Shown here one piece after another: positions 1 to 12,541 of a DNA stretch of 64,000 nt. Source of the DNA: Vitellaria paradoxa (lineage: Eukaryota > Streptophyta > Magnoliopsida > Ericales > Sapotaceae); the NCBI GenBank assembly GCA_019916065.1, contig CM034241.1, positions 21,033,541 through 21,097,540 of the forward strand, in the 5' to 3' direction. How positions within the stretch are numbered: the stretch's first letter is position 1; every line of letters starts with the position of its first letter. Position numbers and translations under genes: made by a program. The notes below the pieces were generated by a model, which worked only from the letters and a program-made list of their open reading frames with translations, did no database searches and had not been told where the DNA came from.

Positions 1-544
1 CCTAAAGCTCCCAAATCAAAGGGAGGATCAACTTGTGTGCTCTCTTAAAGCAGTGTTGAAATCATATCCTTATCACTAGGATCAACAATTGGTACTCTCT
101 CCTTCGCAAGGCTTGATCTAGCAAGCCTAGGCTTTTTGGAAAGCTTTGAATTCGTGAAGGTTTTCTACCAAATCCTTTATATTTATCCTTATTTAATTTC
201 ATTTCCTCGGTAGGTCTGGGAAAATCAATAACAACTACGTCGATATCTGCAGCAGCACAAGGAAATGATTAACATTGCAAAAAATACGAAAAATAGAGAG
301 AAAGAAAAACTTACTCCTCTCACGTTCAAACTTAAGGGCTTCTAAGCTCGGTTCAGGCTTGAACATATGTTGAGCTAAGCTTTTTCCTATTAGTAGCATG
401 CTAAAGTGATGATCAGTATAGTCCTAAGTAAGTTTTATTCTATCCCCTTACTCTTTGGACACCTCAAGTTGGGCCTTCGCTAAATAAGGTAACAATGAAA
501 TGTCAGAACTATTTTAACTAAAGGGAAGAAAGTGAAAGTAAGTA

Positions 545-1459
545 GCTAAGCTGATTTCTAGCTCAAAAGGTCGGCGTACGCTTCTCGCTCGGTTAGTCCC
601 ATGCCAGAGGGTATCAAATTTGCTTGTCTTCGTCTGTCTCCTATGGACAGAACTCCCATCCATCACCATGCATGAGGAAAAAATGACCCCTCCAACATTT
701 AACAGATGAATAATAGCCGACCTCCAAATTGTAGTCCTTCGTCCGAGCTAAAAAGTAGTACTAGCCTTTGCCAGCCTTAGTGATCTTGTAGCAATGTAGG
801 AATTCGTCCGTAGTGATGTGTTTCTTAGTGGCAGCCTTCCAAATCACTACATAGCCGACCAGGGTCTTCCAGCTGTTCGACATGAGTTGAGCGAGATTAA
901 GGTTTAGCCAAGCTAGAACCTCCTTAATTAGCCAAGCCAAAGGAAACCGAAGGCCACTCAACAGAGTGACCTCGTAAATAGTAACTACCTCAGGCATTAG
1001 AGGGAAACAGGCCTAATCCTCGGGAATGGGCCACCGATACACCAGGTGTTTTAGAGGTTGAAAGGATTTCAATAGTTTCTTGAGTTTGGGTTTGTCGATT
1101 AGAGAGCGAATCCCTATGCCGACAAGTATGATATCTTCCCCACCAGATGTGGAAACTTTCAAGTGCTAGAAGTCCAAATTAGGCATGGCATACCCCATTG
1201 ATGACTCGAGAGTAAGGTTAGAGGTAGAACCAAGAGCATCTAATCTCACATAGACAGGACTATTAGCAGGAGATTCGTCACTTCCCTCAGGAAGTATCAA
1301 CCTTTGATGTGAGGCTATGTTCTTAGAAGCTACTAGGGTTTGCAATTTATAATGATAATATTCAAAGATTAAAAGGGTACAAATGGATCCATGAAATACA
1401 GGGTGCATTATAAACCCTATTATGCTAGGAAGCCTATTCTCTCTCCAATAAAACCACAA
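545..1459 (-). pseudogene. gypsy-type retrotransposon ORF (putative plant transposon domain), decayed
   Basis: The minus-strand frame starting at 1459 reads through to about 545 if stop codons are ignored. Its core (997-761) has the hallmarks of the 'putative gypsy type transposon' domain (PF04195-like): a segment beginning SGLRFPL, then NSWKTLVGYVV, TDEFLHCYKI and, after a stop, YYF and SSVKCWRGHFF. This domain occurs in the gag-like region of plant Ty3/gypsy elements; its biochemical role is not established. Stops interrupt the frame near 1163, 1015, 758, 640, 610 and 590. Most fit CAG, CAA, CGA or TGG codons changed by C-to-T or G-to-A. No protease or reverse transcriptase follows before the window edge, so the element continues to the left or is truncated. 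The family call is from memory of motif pattern, not a search. Confidence 0.6.
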
Positions 1460-1624
1460 GCAACAAATGAGAAACTAAAGCATATACGAAAAGAAAATGG
1501 AAGCAGCAACGAAGTAAAGCAAGAAATGGCGTACTAGGGAAGGAGGAGACAATTCCACAGAGACCAGAGCTTGAAAACGGCAGATTGGTGCGAGTGGGAA
1601 GCAGAGTAAGGAAATGAAGGGTTT

Positions 1625-1636
1625 GGTATATATAAA
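1625..1636 (-). promoter_or_regulatory. TATA-box candidate upstream of the gypsy-type ORF
   Basis: A TATATATA core on the minus strand lies about 170 bases upstream of the ATG at 1459. It is followed by a pyrimidine-rich leader, as in LTR promoters. No LTR boundary (TG...CA) could be fixed here, so this could be LTR or internal sequence. Confidence 0.3.
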
Positions 1637-1846
1637 TAAATAAAAAGCCATTTCAAAATGTACGGCCTAGATGGAGCCACACGGCAAGCATTAAGAGAGT
1701 CATATTGTCAAGATATGGGTTTGAGCAAACCCCTGTTGATGCAGGGGCAGGGATATGAAGGAACGAGGTTTTTTGTGTGTTAGCGTAATAATGGTAGTTG
1801 TAGGGGTATTAAATGTAAGCGTGACTTGAAAGCTATTCAACTGATA

Positions 1847-1880
1847 GATTCCCTAGGTCTACTTAGAGACCTGGGGAATC
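1847..1880. repeat. 14-bp inverted repeat with 6-nt loop
   Basis: GATTCCCTAGGTCT (1847-1860) and AGACCTGGGGAATC (1867-1880) are reverse complements at 13 of 14 positions, separated by ACTTAG. It lies upstream of the decayed gypsy-type ORF, probably in that element's LTR or leader. Function unknown. Confidence 0.6.
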
Positions 1881-4269
1881 GGGAGCAATTGATAAGGAGT
1901 ATTTTTTTCGACTCTCGAAAGCAATCGAACAGGTCTTGTAGTATTTAAAGGTCGACCACTATATGCTGAGCAGTGGTGACCAAGCAGAGCTGAAATAGCC
2001 GGACATTGATCAAGTGAGGTAATGAGCAAGATTTAGGATGTGATTAGTGCTAGCGATATGGCTACCATCATCAATCTAGAATCATCACCCGATAAGCCGA
2101 AATTCGATAGTTTCCTTATCAAACAAGAAAACAGCAACAAATCAGAAAAGGTTTCAAATTTAATTCCGAATACACCTCCACAAAAGATCAATATAAATAT
2201 AGAGATAAATTAACCCTAAAAGGTATGCGATATTAACCCTACTGTTACTCTGTCAAAGAATTCCCTTTATTGATAGCTAACTTAAGTATTGGGGCATTTT
2301 TATCAACTACCACACTGGTATTCATAACTTTTATGCTCCAGGTAGGCGTTTGGACCAAGGTTACGATATTTCACCATCATCAAATTCCAAATAAATTCCA
2401 ATTTATTTCTCAAAGTTAATGATTTCTTGAAGTAGAGTTTCATAAAATTGACTTTAATTATATAACTCTCTCAAAACATAACCGGTGAATCTGAACTTCG
2501 TCGACTTTTCGAATTTAGATTTAAACTCTTCAACTTAAGTAGGCGCATTTGAAAAATAAATTAATAAGTTCTGAGACAGCTTAATTTTTGTAAAAATACT
2601 ATGCTTCTTTAGTTAATTATATTAATTGTTTTGTGTCACAATATATATATATATAATTAATGTATATATATTTAGGTAGGATCGATATGTACATATATAT
2701 GCATATTGCTAGGTTATTGGAATAATCATAATCTTACATGGATACGTTTGATTTTTTGATTATTCTATAAAAATATATATAGAACAAGGCACCCAATGAT
2801 TTTCCTTATTTTCTTTTTCAATATATTGCATGTAGAAATAATGAATGATCTTTGTACACGTTGACAGTAGCTTTTTCACTGGATCATTAAAATATACAAT
2901 TGGGACCCACTTACCCCTTATTTAAAAAAAGGGGTAAAATATTCTCACAAAATTAATGATTCTCAAAATTTTGGCGGTGCACAGGCCGCTTTTGGTGGGT
3001 CCACATAGAGAAGACAAATTAGGTCCCACATCCTGTGGTAAGCTTTTTGTTCGTAGTGAGGAGGGGGACTCCAACGCAATGACTCAAAAGGTTGAGGGCC
3101 CTCAGTTCTTTGTTAGTTCCTTTTATCTAAATAAGATTTATATTATTGTCTTCCCCATGACGTGCTTAAAGATTTTATATAAATTATGTTTGAATATTAT
3201 AAAGATACAAATGCTTGCTAGAAGCCATTATCTAAAGTTAATTGGCATGCTAAACAACTGTATAGGATTGGGTCGGTGTTAGAAATACCCTTGTTCCATT
3301 GTTTAATATCCAAACAAGCCATTCTCCAATGAACGTCGTCGTTTTTTTTTTTTTTTTTTTTCTATATATTTTGAAGTCACGAGTGGTAGTCAAGATTTCT
3401 CAAATCGTTATTCATAATCTGTTGATAACTTTTATCATATTTGAGTATTAATTTGTATTTATATATAAAAATAGCATCTATTTATGAGTTATAATAAATG
3501 GAAGAGTTTTTGTATAAATGAGATAGTCTTAATTTAGAATTCAGTAGTGCACATTCATAATTTTGAAAGTATCAACAAGTCGATAAGACATTACTGAGTT
3601 TAGTTAAATTAATCTAAAGTACACAAGACCTTTTAAAGTGATTTAACGTGTGAGTTATGCAATTTACAAGTTAATTTTTTTGCTACAAGATTCACAATGT
3701 GTTTTATGTGTCCTTACTTTGAAAATATAAACTTGATCATTCCAATGTTATAAGTGTTGAGATATAGATGAGTATCATTTAAAATAAAAATTATTTGCTT
3801 TAAAAAAATCATCATAGTATTGAAGAATCTACACATAAAGACGAGTCGGTACTACAAGAGTATTGCCCATTTTTGTTTGATGATGAATGTGATTTATTTT
3901 AATTTCGATTTTGAAATTTTTATTAGGTGTAAAGAATGTAATTCTTCTTACCCTCATATTTAATTTATTTTCAAAGAATTGTTTAGACATACGTACTTAC
4001 GTCGTGGTACTTAAATTGGGATGTCCCACATCCCTTTTATATTTGGGCCATTGGAATAATGGAGTAAAAGGCTAAAGGGCTTTACTTGGCCCATTTTTGC
4101 TAGAACCGGTGGAGGCAAGGAGTCTCACACCTTCGCTTCTTTAGAACAATGTTCCTTAGATATAGTACGTAATTCCATTCCTGAAGCGGAAAGCACCTTT
4201 CTTATAATTTTTCAATACATACGTCATCAAGATCCTATATATTTATGTAAGCAACTTGGGATAAGCCTA
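1881..4269. other. no gene recognised; AT-rich intergenic DNA
   Basis: I see no protein family, RNA gene or repeat end that I can name. An alternating AT run lies near 2641-2656 and a T run near 3342-3361. A 108-codon open frame at 2956-3282 (plus) has no recognisable domain and the composition of chance. A 'gatgtcccacatcc' phrase near 4020 recalls the start of small non-autonomous LTRs, but no second LTR was found. Confidence 0.4.
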
Positions 4270-6423
4270 ATCAGGGATGAAATTTGAAATTTAGTTAAGG
4301 TTAAGAGTAGCCATGACCCCTTAGTTTTGATATTTTACCTATATATAAGTCTATTTAAAATATTCAAGTATTGAATCAAATATCCAAATAAATAATTCAG
4401 ATATTCAAATGTTGAATTAAAGCGTTAAAGTTGAATCACATTAGAGTTTCGAATGTTGAATTAGAGCAAGTGGATTTAGAGCATTAAAGAATACAGCTAA
4501 CACTCTTGACTCTTAACAGCTGACACCCTGACTCTTGAATCAAGAGTTTCAAGCAAGTATTGAAGACAACTTGATAATGTTGAATCAGATATCAAAACAA
4601 AATCACGTATCATATGTCATAAAACAATAAAGATATTTAGTCTTAAAAAGGGACAAATATTAAAATGTCATTAGGTGAAGAATTCAAAACCAACCTACAA
4701 GTAAACTAAAGAAACAAATCAACAATCAAATTTTTTAGTTTAGTGCGATGAAATGGATAACAAGTTAAGAGGAAAAGTATTTAATGTGAAATAATTATCT
4801 TAATATAGAAAATTGATTTTTAACTTATAAAATTTAAAATCAATTATTTGTTACTTACATGTATTAAAACTCTTCAATTAATTAGTTATCTCAATATTAT
4901 AAATGCGTTATAAATTGCAAATATGGTCAAATTTTGTTCAATTTAATTTATGAAAAATTTAACAAAATCTTTTCAAAGCCTATATTCATATAATTTGTCG
5001 ATTCAAATTTCAAAATTTAAGAAATATGATCAAATATCCGTATATACTGTTGAATTATCTAAGTCATTTAAGGAGTCTTGTCAGATATCCACATAGATCC
5101 ATCAGATATCCAAGCCATTTAGCCATTTAAGGAGTCTCAGCAAGATATCCAAGCCATCTAGTCATTTAAGGAGTCTCAGCAAGATATCAGCAAGATATTC
5201 AAGGACAGATGTCACTACTCACATATCCATATCCAAGTGAAGTAGTAAATCAAATATATATCCAATGGTTGAAGGTTGTGGAATCAAAATTATCAACATA
5301 ACCAGGTAAAGACAGTGAAGTAATTAGGACATCCAAGGCTTGAAGATGATAGAATCATATATCCACCGGTAGAATCATGTATCCGAGTGTTGAAGAGTTT
5401 TGAATCAGAACAAGATGTAGGCCAAATAGTATAACAATTAGAGAGTGCAATATCTTCTTTTAAGAATTAACTATCGATCAAGGAGTTTCAAATGATTTTT
5501 GTTACACTCTTATCACTCTTTAAGATGTGGCTTTTATCACGCTCTTTAGGTTTAATATGTCTTCAAGTGCTTTTATAACGCTCTTCAAGATGTTAGCACA
5601 CTCTTTAAGAAGTCTTCAAGATGTCGCTTTTATCATCCTAATCACTCTAGCTTTTATCACTCCTCAAGGATGTCAGTACACTTTTCAAGATGTGGCTTTT
5701 ACACTCTTCAAATGTCAATAGATATCCACAGCACAACCACACAACCACAACACAACAAGAAACACTCTTGAGGATGTCAGTAGATTTCTATGTCAATAGA
5801 TATCTACAACACAACAAGACTTTTCCCACACTCCTCAATTGTCAGTGTGGAACATCTTCGGATCTTTTAATGAGTTGTGATCAATGTGGTGGCGGATAAC
5901 TTGGAATATCGATTAAGGAGGCTTAAATAAGCTTTTGTCACGCTATTAAGATGAGTCCATAACAAGACTATGGAATCAGATGTCCAAGCAGATATCTCAC
6001 ATGTCCAAGTCTATCTCACCAATGTTGAATCAAAACAAATTAGTGTCAATGTTAAATGAGAGCATTGAAAATAGCTCTCGTGCATCAAGAGTTGAATAAC
6101 GTATCCAAGCAATATACCTCAAATATCCAAGCAAGTGTTGAAGACTGTTGAGACTCCAAAGTATTGGAGAAGCAAGTGTTGAACACTGTTGAGACTCCTA
6201 AGTGTTGAAGATGGTTGAGACTTAGACCTAAACAAAATCTTACATGATAGATAACCCTGATAAGTCAATAATGAAAGATATTTAATCTAATGCAACTAAG
6301 AATCAAGAATTATGTCCTCTTTGAAAGGCGGCAAATATTTGTAAAGTGTCATAAAATGAACAGTTCTAAAACCAATCAACAAGTAAACTAAAGAAACCAA
6401 TTAACAAGCAAATTTTTAGTTTA
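4270..6423 (+). repeat. dispersed repeat of unknown class, copy 1 (two tandem modules)
   Basis: This stretch repeats phrases built on 'gttgaatca', 'atatccaag' and 'gtgttgaag', and matches 29018-30078 closely in sequence order. Two modules end alike, at about 4742 and 6423, with a common tail in which TAAACTAA and TTAGTTTA form a stem around about 20 bases. Between 5500 and 5720 are imperfect short repeats on 'cttcaagatgtngctttta'. No transposase frame, TG...CA ends or clear terminal inverted repeats were seen. A non-autonomous DNA element or a Helitron-like element with a 3' hairpin are both possible, but no CTRR end is conserved. The 5' boundary is a guess. Confidence 0.55.
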
Positions 6424-7804
6424 TCAAAAAAAGAAAAAAAAAAAGGGAGGCTAATAGTTGTACGACAATATTGGTTTATCCAAAAAAAATAAAAAATTTG
6501 TTCCACTCTAGAGTGCTTCCATGTCTTTGCTTTTTAGGCGGTTGCGTATATCCTGTTTTAAATGAAAAATAGAACACACGGGAACTCAGAGAAAAAATGA
6601 CCTTTCTTTGTTCAGCTTGCCTCTGAGCAAAATTACAGCTGACCCCTTGCATAGCATGGCAAAGAGCTAAAACCAGATAACTAACCAGGCTCTCTTGTCC
6701 ACGAGAGTGTTTAGTGATCAACTTATCCATCATTTGGAGAGAGTTCGTATGCTTGATTTATCTCAGGATGATATATATATTGCTATCATTAGGTAATCTG
6801 TTTTAGTCGTAGCAGTTGGAGTGGTAGTGGTAGAAATGCTCTGATTATATGATGCTTGGAAAATGCTTCCAGTGATGATCAAAGTTCATGGAACCATGGA
6901 GGTTTCAAATAGGGAATATATATATGGTGCATTTCGAGTGTGGATTTTACGAAAAGAAAAGATAAGGGTAAGAAAAATAGAAAGGAAAAGATATATATAG
7001 AAAATATAAAACTTGAATGCATGATTTTATTTAAGTAAATTAAAAATATATAACAAAATAGGAGGTATTTATTAATAAATTAATTTTTTAATTTAATTTT
7101 TTTTAATATTTCAAATCACATGCGTATTTCTTTTTATTTTTCATCACAAATTAAATACGAATAGTTATTTTAAATTTTTATTTATTTTTTTCCCCCGATA
7201 AATCCTTTATCCAAACATCATCGTAAAATTTTCCTAATAGTAGTTCGGTGGTAGAAAGGAGGAAACTAACATTAAACCAACTCGCCCATTGTTGGTTTTC
7301 GATTGATTCATTCATTAATTAATTGTTCACAAATCGTCTTCTTTCCAATCCTTCCATTCAGTAGTTAACAATGAAGACACTCAAGATTGCCTGATAAGAA
7401 GAAGAAGAAGATGTTGGGATAAAAGTAGGAAGTGATAAAATTTAATTAAAGAGAGTTGAAAATTTAGTAAAAATAAAAAATTTTTAATATTTTTTGATAA
7501 GTCAAACACTCCTCATGCAAGTTAAATATTATAATTGTATTCATCTCTTGACAGCTCCCTTAATTCTCTCTCTTATTCATCTCTCATACCACCAGAAGAG
7601 TTGCCGTCTTCATATTGACACGCGAATTAATGCAATCAAAATTAGGCTAAAAAAACCTTGATTCATTGGGAACAACTAACGTGCTTTGTTAGTGAGGAAA
7701 AAATAATAAATTCTTTCTTGAAAAAATAATTATTACAAATTATTTTACTAATTCTTTTTATACGTGTCCACTAAAACTTAAATAATCATTAAATATATTT
7801 CATT
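6424..7804. other. no gene recognised
   Basis: An 85-codon open frame at 6733-6476 (minus) has fairly balanced codons but no domain I can place. It begins beside an A run that ends the dispersed repeat. The rest is AT-rich, with a GAA run near 7400 and CT-rich patches. If any host-gene remnant survives in the window, 6470-6740 is a possible place, but nothing supports a function. Confidence 0.3.
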
Positions 7805-8642
7805 CACTACTAGAAAATGGTATTTTTACGAAGGGAAAACTTAAGTGACTGCTTTTGATGGCATAGTTTTTGCGATCACTTCTAACGGTCACTAAATTTG
7901 GGGTCGCTACTAATTTGCGGCTGACTATCCATGACATTAAAACTTAAGCAAAGCTCTGAGCAACTACTTTTGGCAATCACTAATACTGTTAATATATTTG
8001 GATAGAACATCTTCTCTTTTTTCCCTCCCTCTCTCTTTTTCTTTTCCCTCCCCCACCTTTCCTCTACTCCTGTGCCCCCTCCTCCCCTTTTTGCTCCCTC
8101 CTCCCCTTATTGGAAGACCAATGCCTCCTTTTATCGGCGACATCAGGTGAGCAGTACCTCTCCTCCCTCCCTAGTTAGCTCTCTCTCTCTCTTTCTATAT
8201 ATATATATACACTAACAAATTAAACTAAAATTTTTTCTTTTTTGGTTTATTTTTCTAGTTTTTGTTGGGTTTATCTCGATCTACTCTTTCATTCCTCTTG
8301 ATCTTCAGGTATGTTCCTAGTTTTTGCTATTTTTTTAGCTCTCATCCCTAGTTATTACATGCATTCATTGATTAAATTACGAGAGATTTTATTTACTTTG
8401 AGTTCTAATGATTTCTATCTTTAAAATGCAGAGAAACGACAGAAAATAATGAGATTATCAACGATGAGAAGGATAAATAGGATGAAAGTTTCTCCGCCAT
8501 TCAAGTTCAGACACTCAAACATTCAGCTCGGATAGCAGCAAAGCAATTATGGAAGAAACTGAAGAAAATATCAAACAAATACTAAATTTGGCTTTGCCGT
8601 CCAAACAGGAATATGGCATCCAGATGCCATTTTCTAGTAGCA
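7805..8642. mobile_element. possible small CACTA-type (En/Spm) element or remnant
   Basis: The left end CACTACTAGAAAATGG (7805-7820) is a classic plant CACTA terminus. It is followed by subterminal words such as 'ggtcgctact', 'gatcacttc' and 'ggtcactaa'. The candidate right end (8627-8640) is its reverse complement for 14 bases, but the last two bases are CA rather than TG and no 3-bp target duplication is visible. The interior has stretches that could be exons flanked by GT and AG (cag/gtgagc near 8145, cag/gtatgtt near 8308, gcag/aga near 8430), which would suit a captured gene fragment. The right half also resembles Athila-like leader sequence, so the right boundary may be coincidental. 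Confidence 0.35.
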
Positions 8643-9550
8643 AAGTAGCATTACATTTAGAAAATTTTTAATTTTTAAGTTTGCATTTTTGTTCTTACCG
8701 TGCAGATGCTACTTTATTGTCCAAATGTGGTGGTCCAAAATTAGCCCATGTTCTTTGTTTCAATTTAAGGTTTTGCTATATATATGTGGTTTGTTGTTCA
8801 AACTTGATATACATTTAGTTTTTTTTTCCTGCAGAATTAATAAAGCTCAGGTTTTTCTTAATGTCGATTATTTCTTTTATGTTGTTCTTTTCTTTTTGTT
8901 GTTTTTGTTTGATTGTGATGATGTTAGGCTAGATTTTCTTTCTTGATTTATCCCATCAATGATGGGTAGGTTATTATTTAACAATTGAATGCCTTACAAA
9001 CCTTACATGCAAGGTTGAACTTATATGTTAGGGTTTCTATTTTCTAAATTGATTTCTTTTGATTCAAAACCTTTCGAAAACATATAATATCAATCACATT
9101 TTCTTAAAATCTTTGATGCCATTATATGAAAATGGTTATATATATTTTTGGAATTGAATAAATCAAGTTTGGACCAAAGACAGAATAACAGAATAATTTT
9201 CCAGTTTTTCTTTCCTAAATGTGAATTCTAAACTGATTTTGTTTTTTTTTTTTTTATTAGGGTTGTTTAGATTACATTTAGAATATTTAATCTCAGTTTA
9301 GTAATTTAATTGTTTATTTTATTCTTTTTGTTAAGTATTCGAGAATCAAACATGAAACACTTGATACCTTAACCCAAATTTACTTTTCTACACATGAAAA
9401 CTTAGAATAGCTGAACTTAGAAAACTTAGATTTCAGAAACACTAGCTTCCCTAAGAATTCGATACCCGATCTTACTAGGATTAAACTACATTGCACTCTC
9501 TTGCACTTGGTAGGTATTTTAATACTAATTATTTAGAGTAGTCAAGTTTT
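8643..9550 (+). mobile_element. Athila-like Ty3/gypsy 5' LTR, 3' portion
   Basis: The sequence runs into a typical Athila LTR end near 9430-9520 ('gatacccgatcttactagg', then 'gcactctcttgcacttgg'). It is followed by a decayed tRNA-Asp-type primer site and an Athila gag frame. The LTR start was not found; it may lie anywhere from 8.0 to 8.7 kb or have been removed. No coding sequence is expected here. Confidence 0.5.
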
Positions 9551-9570
9551 TTGCGTCGTTACCAAGGAAG
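9551..9570 (+). other. primer-binding site, tRNA-Asp type, decayed
   Basis: TTGCGTCGTTACCAAGGAAG aligns with the tRNA-Asp-complementary site usual in Athila elements, with several transition differences. It sits about 270 bases before the gag ATG. Confidence 0.5.
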
Positions 9571-9842
9571 CCAAAAGTTTCCTGTTTTCTAGGATAATCT
9601 AAGTTAAAGTTTTTCTTGTTTCCTTTTATTTAAAAAAATATTTTTATTTCTTTGATATTGTTTATTGTCATTCGGACACCATTAGGTACTGTCCGGACGC
9701 CATTCTCTAGTATCTACCTTTCTGTGTATAAGCACTTGGATTCAAAGGGAATTATGTAGACTTTAACATTCTAATATTCATAATATACTTTTCGAACCTT
9801 CTAAGCCCTTTAAACGATATTCAAAATCCTTTTACACCTAAA

Positions 9843-12541
9843 ATGGCAAATCTCTTAGGTGGAGGTGTAGGCCAACTACAAGGTCCTAATGGTCAACCTC
9901 AGGCACCTCTTTTGAGGTCCATGAGGGATTATTTTCAATAGGACAGACATACACCTGAATCCTGTATAGCATGGCCTGACAACCAATTCAAGCTTGGGAT
10001 GATCCAACTCCTTCCAACCTTTCATGGTATGAAATTTGAAAACCCTTATGAGCACCTAACTCAATTTGGAATATTGGTGTAACTTTCTTGGATCAAAACT
10101 ATCCCATTGATCTTGTCTTCTTAAAACTCTTTCTTTTTTCTTTAAAGGATAAAGTTGCTAGATGGGATGAGATGCAAGCAAAATTCTTGAAAAAAATTTT
10201 CACACCAAATAGAACCGATGCTATTTACCATCAAATCTTGAATTTCTCTTAGCCAACTAAAACCTTTTATCAATGCTGGGAGAGGTTTAAAACCTTACTG
10301 CATTCATGCCCTTACCACGAATTCAATATAATAACCCAAATTTTTTTTATTGGATTTGTAAATTTTTACTCGATAAATTTAGTTTGCCATTTAAATTTAA
10401 TGATTTGGAATTTTTTTATTTATTTTTGAATTGTATTTAAAAAGATTAATTTATGGTGATATTTGAAAAGATTCTAAAATTTTAGGAAGAAGGGTGTAAT
10501 TTTCCTAAACCTATGGGGAATAGGAAATTAATTAATTGATTAGGGTTAAAACTCTCCTATTATAAATATATAAAGCTGTGTTTATTTTGATAAAATAATA
10601 AAACCCTAAAGAAAGAGAAGAGGGGAGAAAGAGAGAGACAGAAGATAAGGAAGAAGAAGAAGGAGAAGGAGAAATAGTGTAAAAAATCTGCCTAATCAAT
10701 GGTAAGGGGTGGAAGTTTTAAGATTAAATGTATATATATATGTATACATATAAATATATATGTATATATATCTGAGTGTATAATTTTGTTCTGACAAAAA
10801 AAAAAAAGTTTTACCGAGCATTTCCATGAAACTTAATGATTTTGTATATTAAATACCCAATTATTTGTATATTTAAAGTCACTTTTTGCCTTCCAAAAGC
10901 CATCAATGCTTCGGATTAATGATTACACAATGTTGCCAAATTAAACTTGTTAGATTAATTGTTGTTTTTATTAATTCCTTACTTTATTGCTCTGGACATT
11001 TGAATTATTTGCATTAAATTCTTTAATCAATGCAATCGAGTTAAACTTGTTGGATTAATTGTTGCTTTTATAAGTTTCTTGTATTTTTGCTTTGGGCATT
11101 TGATTGGTTCGTGATGGAATTAAATTCTACAATGTATATGGACGGTATGACTAACAGTGGATTTGTGTGGGTATATAATTTAATTGTAAATTCTTATTAT
11201 TATTTATTTAAAATTTTATAAAAAAAAGAGTATTAATTAATGTGGAATTAAAGTGAAATTTGATATTTTATTTTATTTGGATTGAGGGGTATAGAAAAAT
11301 ATCGGGTATACGTACTCAAGGGTTGAAAGTCTCGAAACTCGCGCGAGGTTGGTTATCGATTCCAGTAGGCGAATAACCTACAAACGAGCAGATGCCTAAG
11401 GGTGGCATATTATATTCCTAAGGCTTTAGCCTAGGAAGCAGACACCGAAAGATGGTGTATATTGGTTAGGTCTTGTTTCTACGAGACAACCAAACCGACA
11501 TCGAATGATGATATACATTGGTTAGGTTCTGTTTCTACAGGACAAACAAACAATGGTACCTTAAAATCGAATTATTTTTTTTTCTTTAATGTGTGATGTG
11601 GTGCTAAAACACAACTAATTGTAACGAAGATAAAACGATAAATTGATTTAATTTCTTGTTAGGGATTACTATTCATGCATAAATGTTTCACGTAGTAACA
11701 TGCTAGGGCATAATTGCATTTATATTATTATTAGGATTCTAAGTACACGTGGTATTAGTGCTCATCCCCTTACAGTTTGTGATATAAATAATGAGTTTGA
11801 GTCACGTGCTGGGCCTTCTAAGCATAGAAATTAGAAGTTTTATTTATTGCTATATAGTTATATAAGACTTTAGAAAATTTTATTTTTAGTGGATGGTAAC
11901 AAACCTCTGCTTGCAAAGTGAAGATAAATTGTTGATTTATTTATTTTTGGGAGATTGTTTGGGTTTAGTTTTAGAGCTTATTTCCTGGTTGGCTTTGACT
12001 AAGGCATTTATTTAAATTTAAAGTTTAGTTTTATTTATTTTTATTTTTATTGCTCCATAGAGTATATGTATGGCTCTGACGAAAGACAGAAGAAGTTGTT
12101 AAAATATGTATTATTTATCTTTTATTCACGTGTTCGGATTATGAAATTCGGGGTGTGACATTCAAGACGTGGCATCTTGGAAGTATTATCTTTGGATCAT
12201 TGACGCCACAACTTAAGTAGTTTGTGGAAACCATGTGTAATTGGCAATTCTATGATAAAACTCCTAAATAAGCATATGAATTTTTTGACATTTTAGCCAA
12301 AAATGTGCAAACTTGGGATACTACAGGAGTCAAGTATAGTCAAACCATAAGTAGTATACCTAAAGGAATACATCAATTCAATGAAAACAATAGTCTCAAA
12401 GCAAAGATTACAACTTTAACAAGAGAGATTGAGACATTAAAGATCAGGAAAGAAATATCTGCCGTCAAAGAGCCTGTAGCAAATGTCTATTGCCTTGCAT
12501 GCGATAGTCATTCACATAGAACTAATGATGTCCAACCATAG
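9843..12541 (+). pseudogene. Athila-like gag, frameshifted and split by a solo LTR
   Basis: From ATG 9843 the translation shows the Athila gag order: LRSMRDYF, then FKLGMIQLLPTFHGM, ENPYEHLTQF, later (after frameshifts) WDEMQAKFLKKF and FYQCWERFK, typical of the retrotransposon gag core (PF03732-like). The frame stops at the insertion at 10326 and resumes at 12161. After the insertion come motifs for the rest of the core (LTPQLKQFVETM, YEFFDILAKN) and an open frame 12305-12541 with a coiled-coil-like stretch and a poor zinc-binding remnant (CLACDSHSH). Stops include TAG near 9940 and 10250 and TAA near 12214, several consistent with C-to-T. Gag would form the virus-like particle. This copy is dead. 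Confidence 0.75.
10327..12160 (+). mobile_element. solo LTR, Tekay-like Ty3/gypsy, in Athila gag
   Basis: The element starts TATAATAACCC (expected TGTAATAACCC) and ends GGGGTGTGACA, the terminal style of Tekay-like LTRs. It is flanked by perfect 5-bp duplications TTCAA (10322-10326 and 12161-12165). Removing it rejoins the gag reading at a conserved point, which supports both boundaries. There is no internal region, so it arose by LTR-LTR recombination. Inside are an AT run near 10730-10770 and two tandem copies of about 66 bases near 11435-11550 ('gacaccgaaagatggtgtat' and its variant). The length is 1834 bp. Confidence 0.88.

Noticed and set aside
2956..3282. 108-codon open frame as a gene
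   Set aside because: No domain, no typical codon pattern, no promoter or splice context; length is within chance for AT-rich DNA.
4010..4262. A small TRIM LTR from 'gatgtcccacatcc'
   Set aside because: No second LTR, primer site or purine tract was found.
6476..6733. 85-codon minus frame as a host-gene exon
   Set aside because: It looks slightly gene-like, but I could not match it to any family or find flanking exons.
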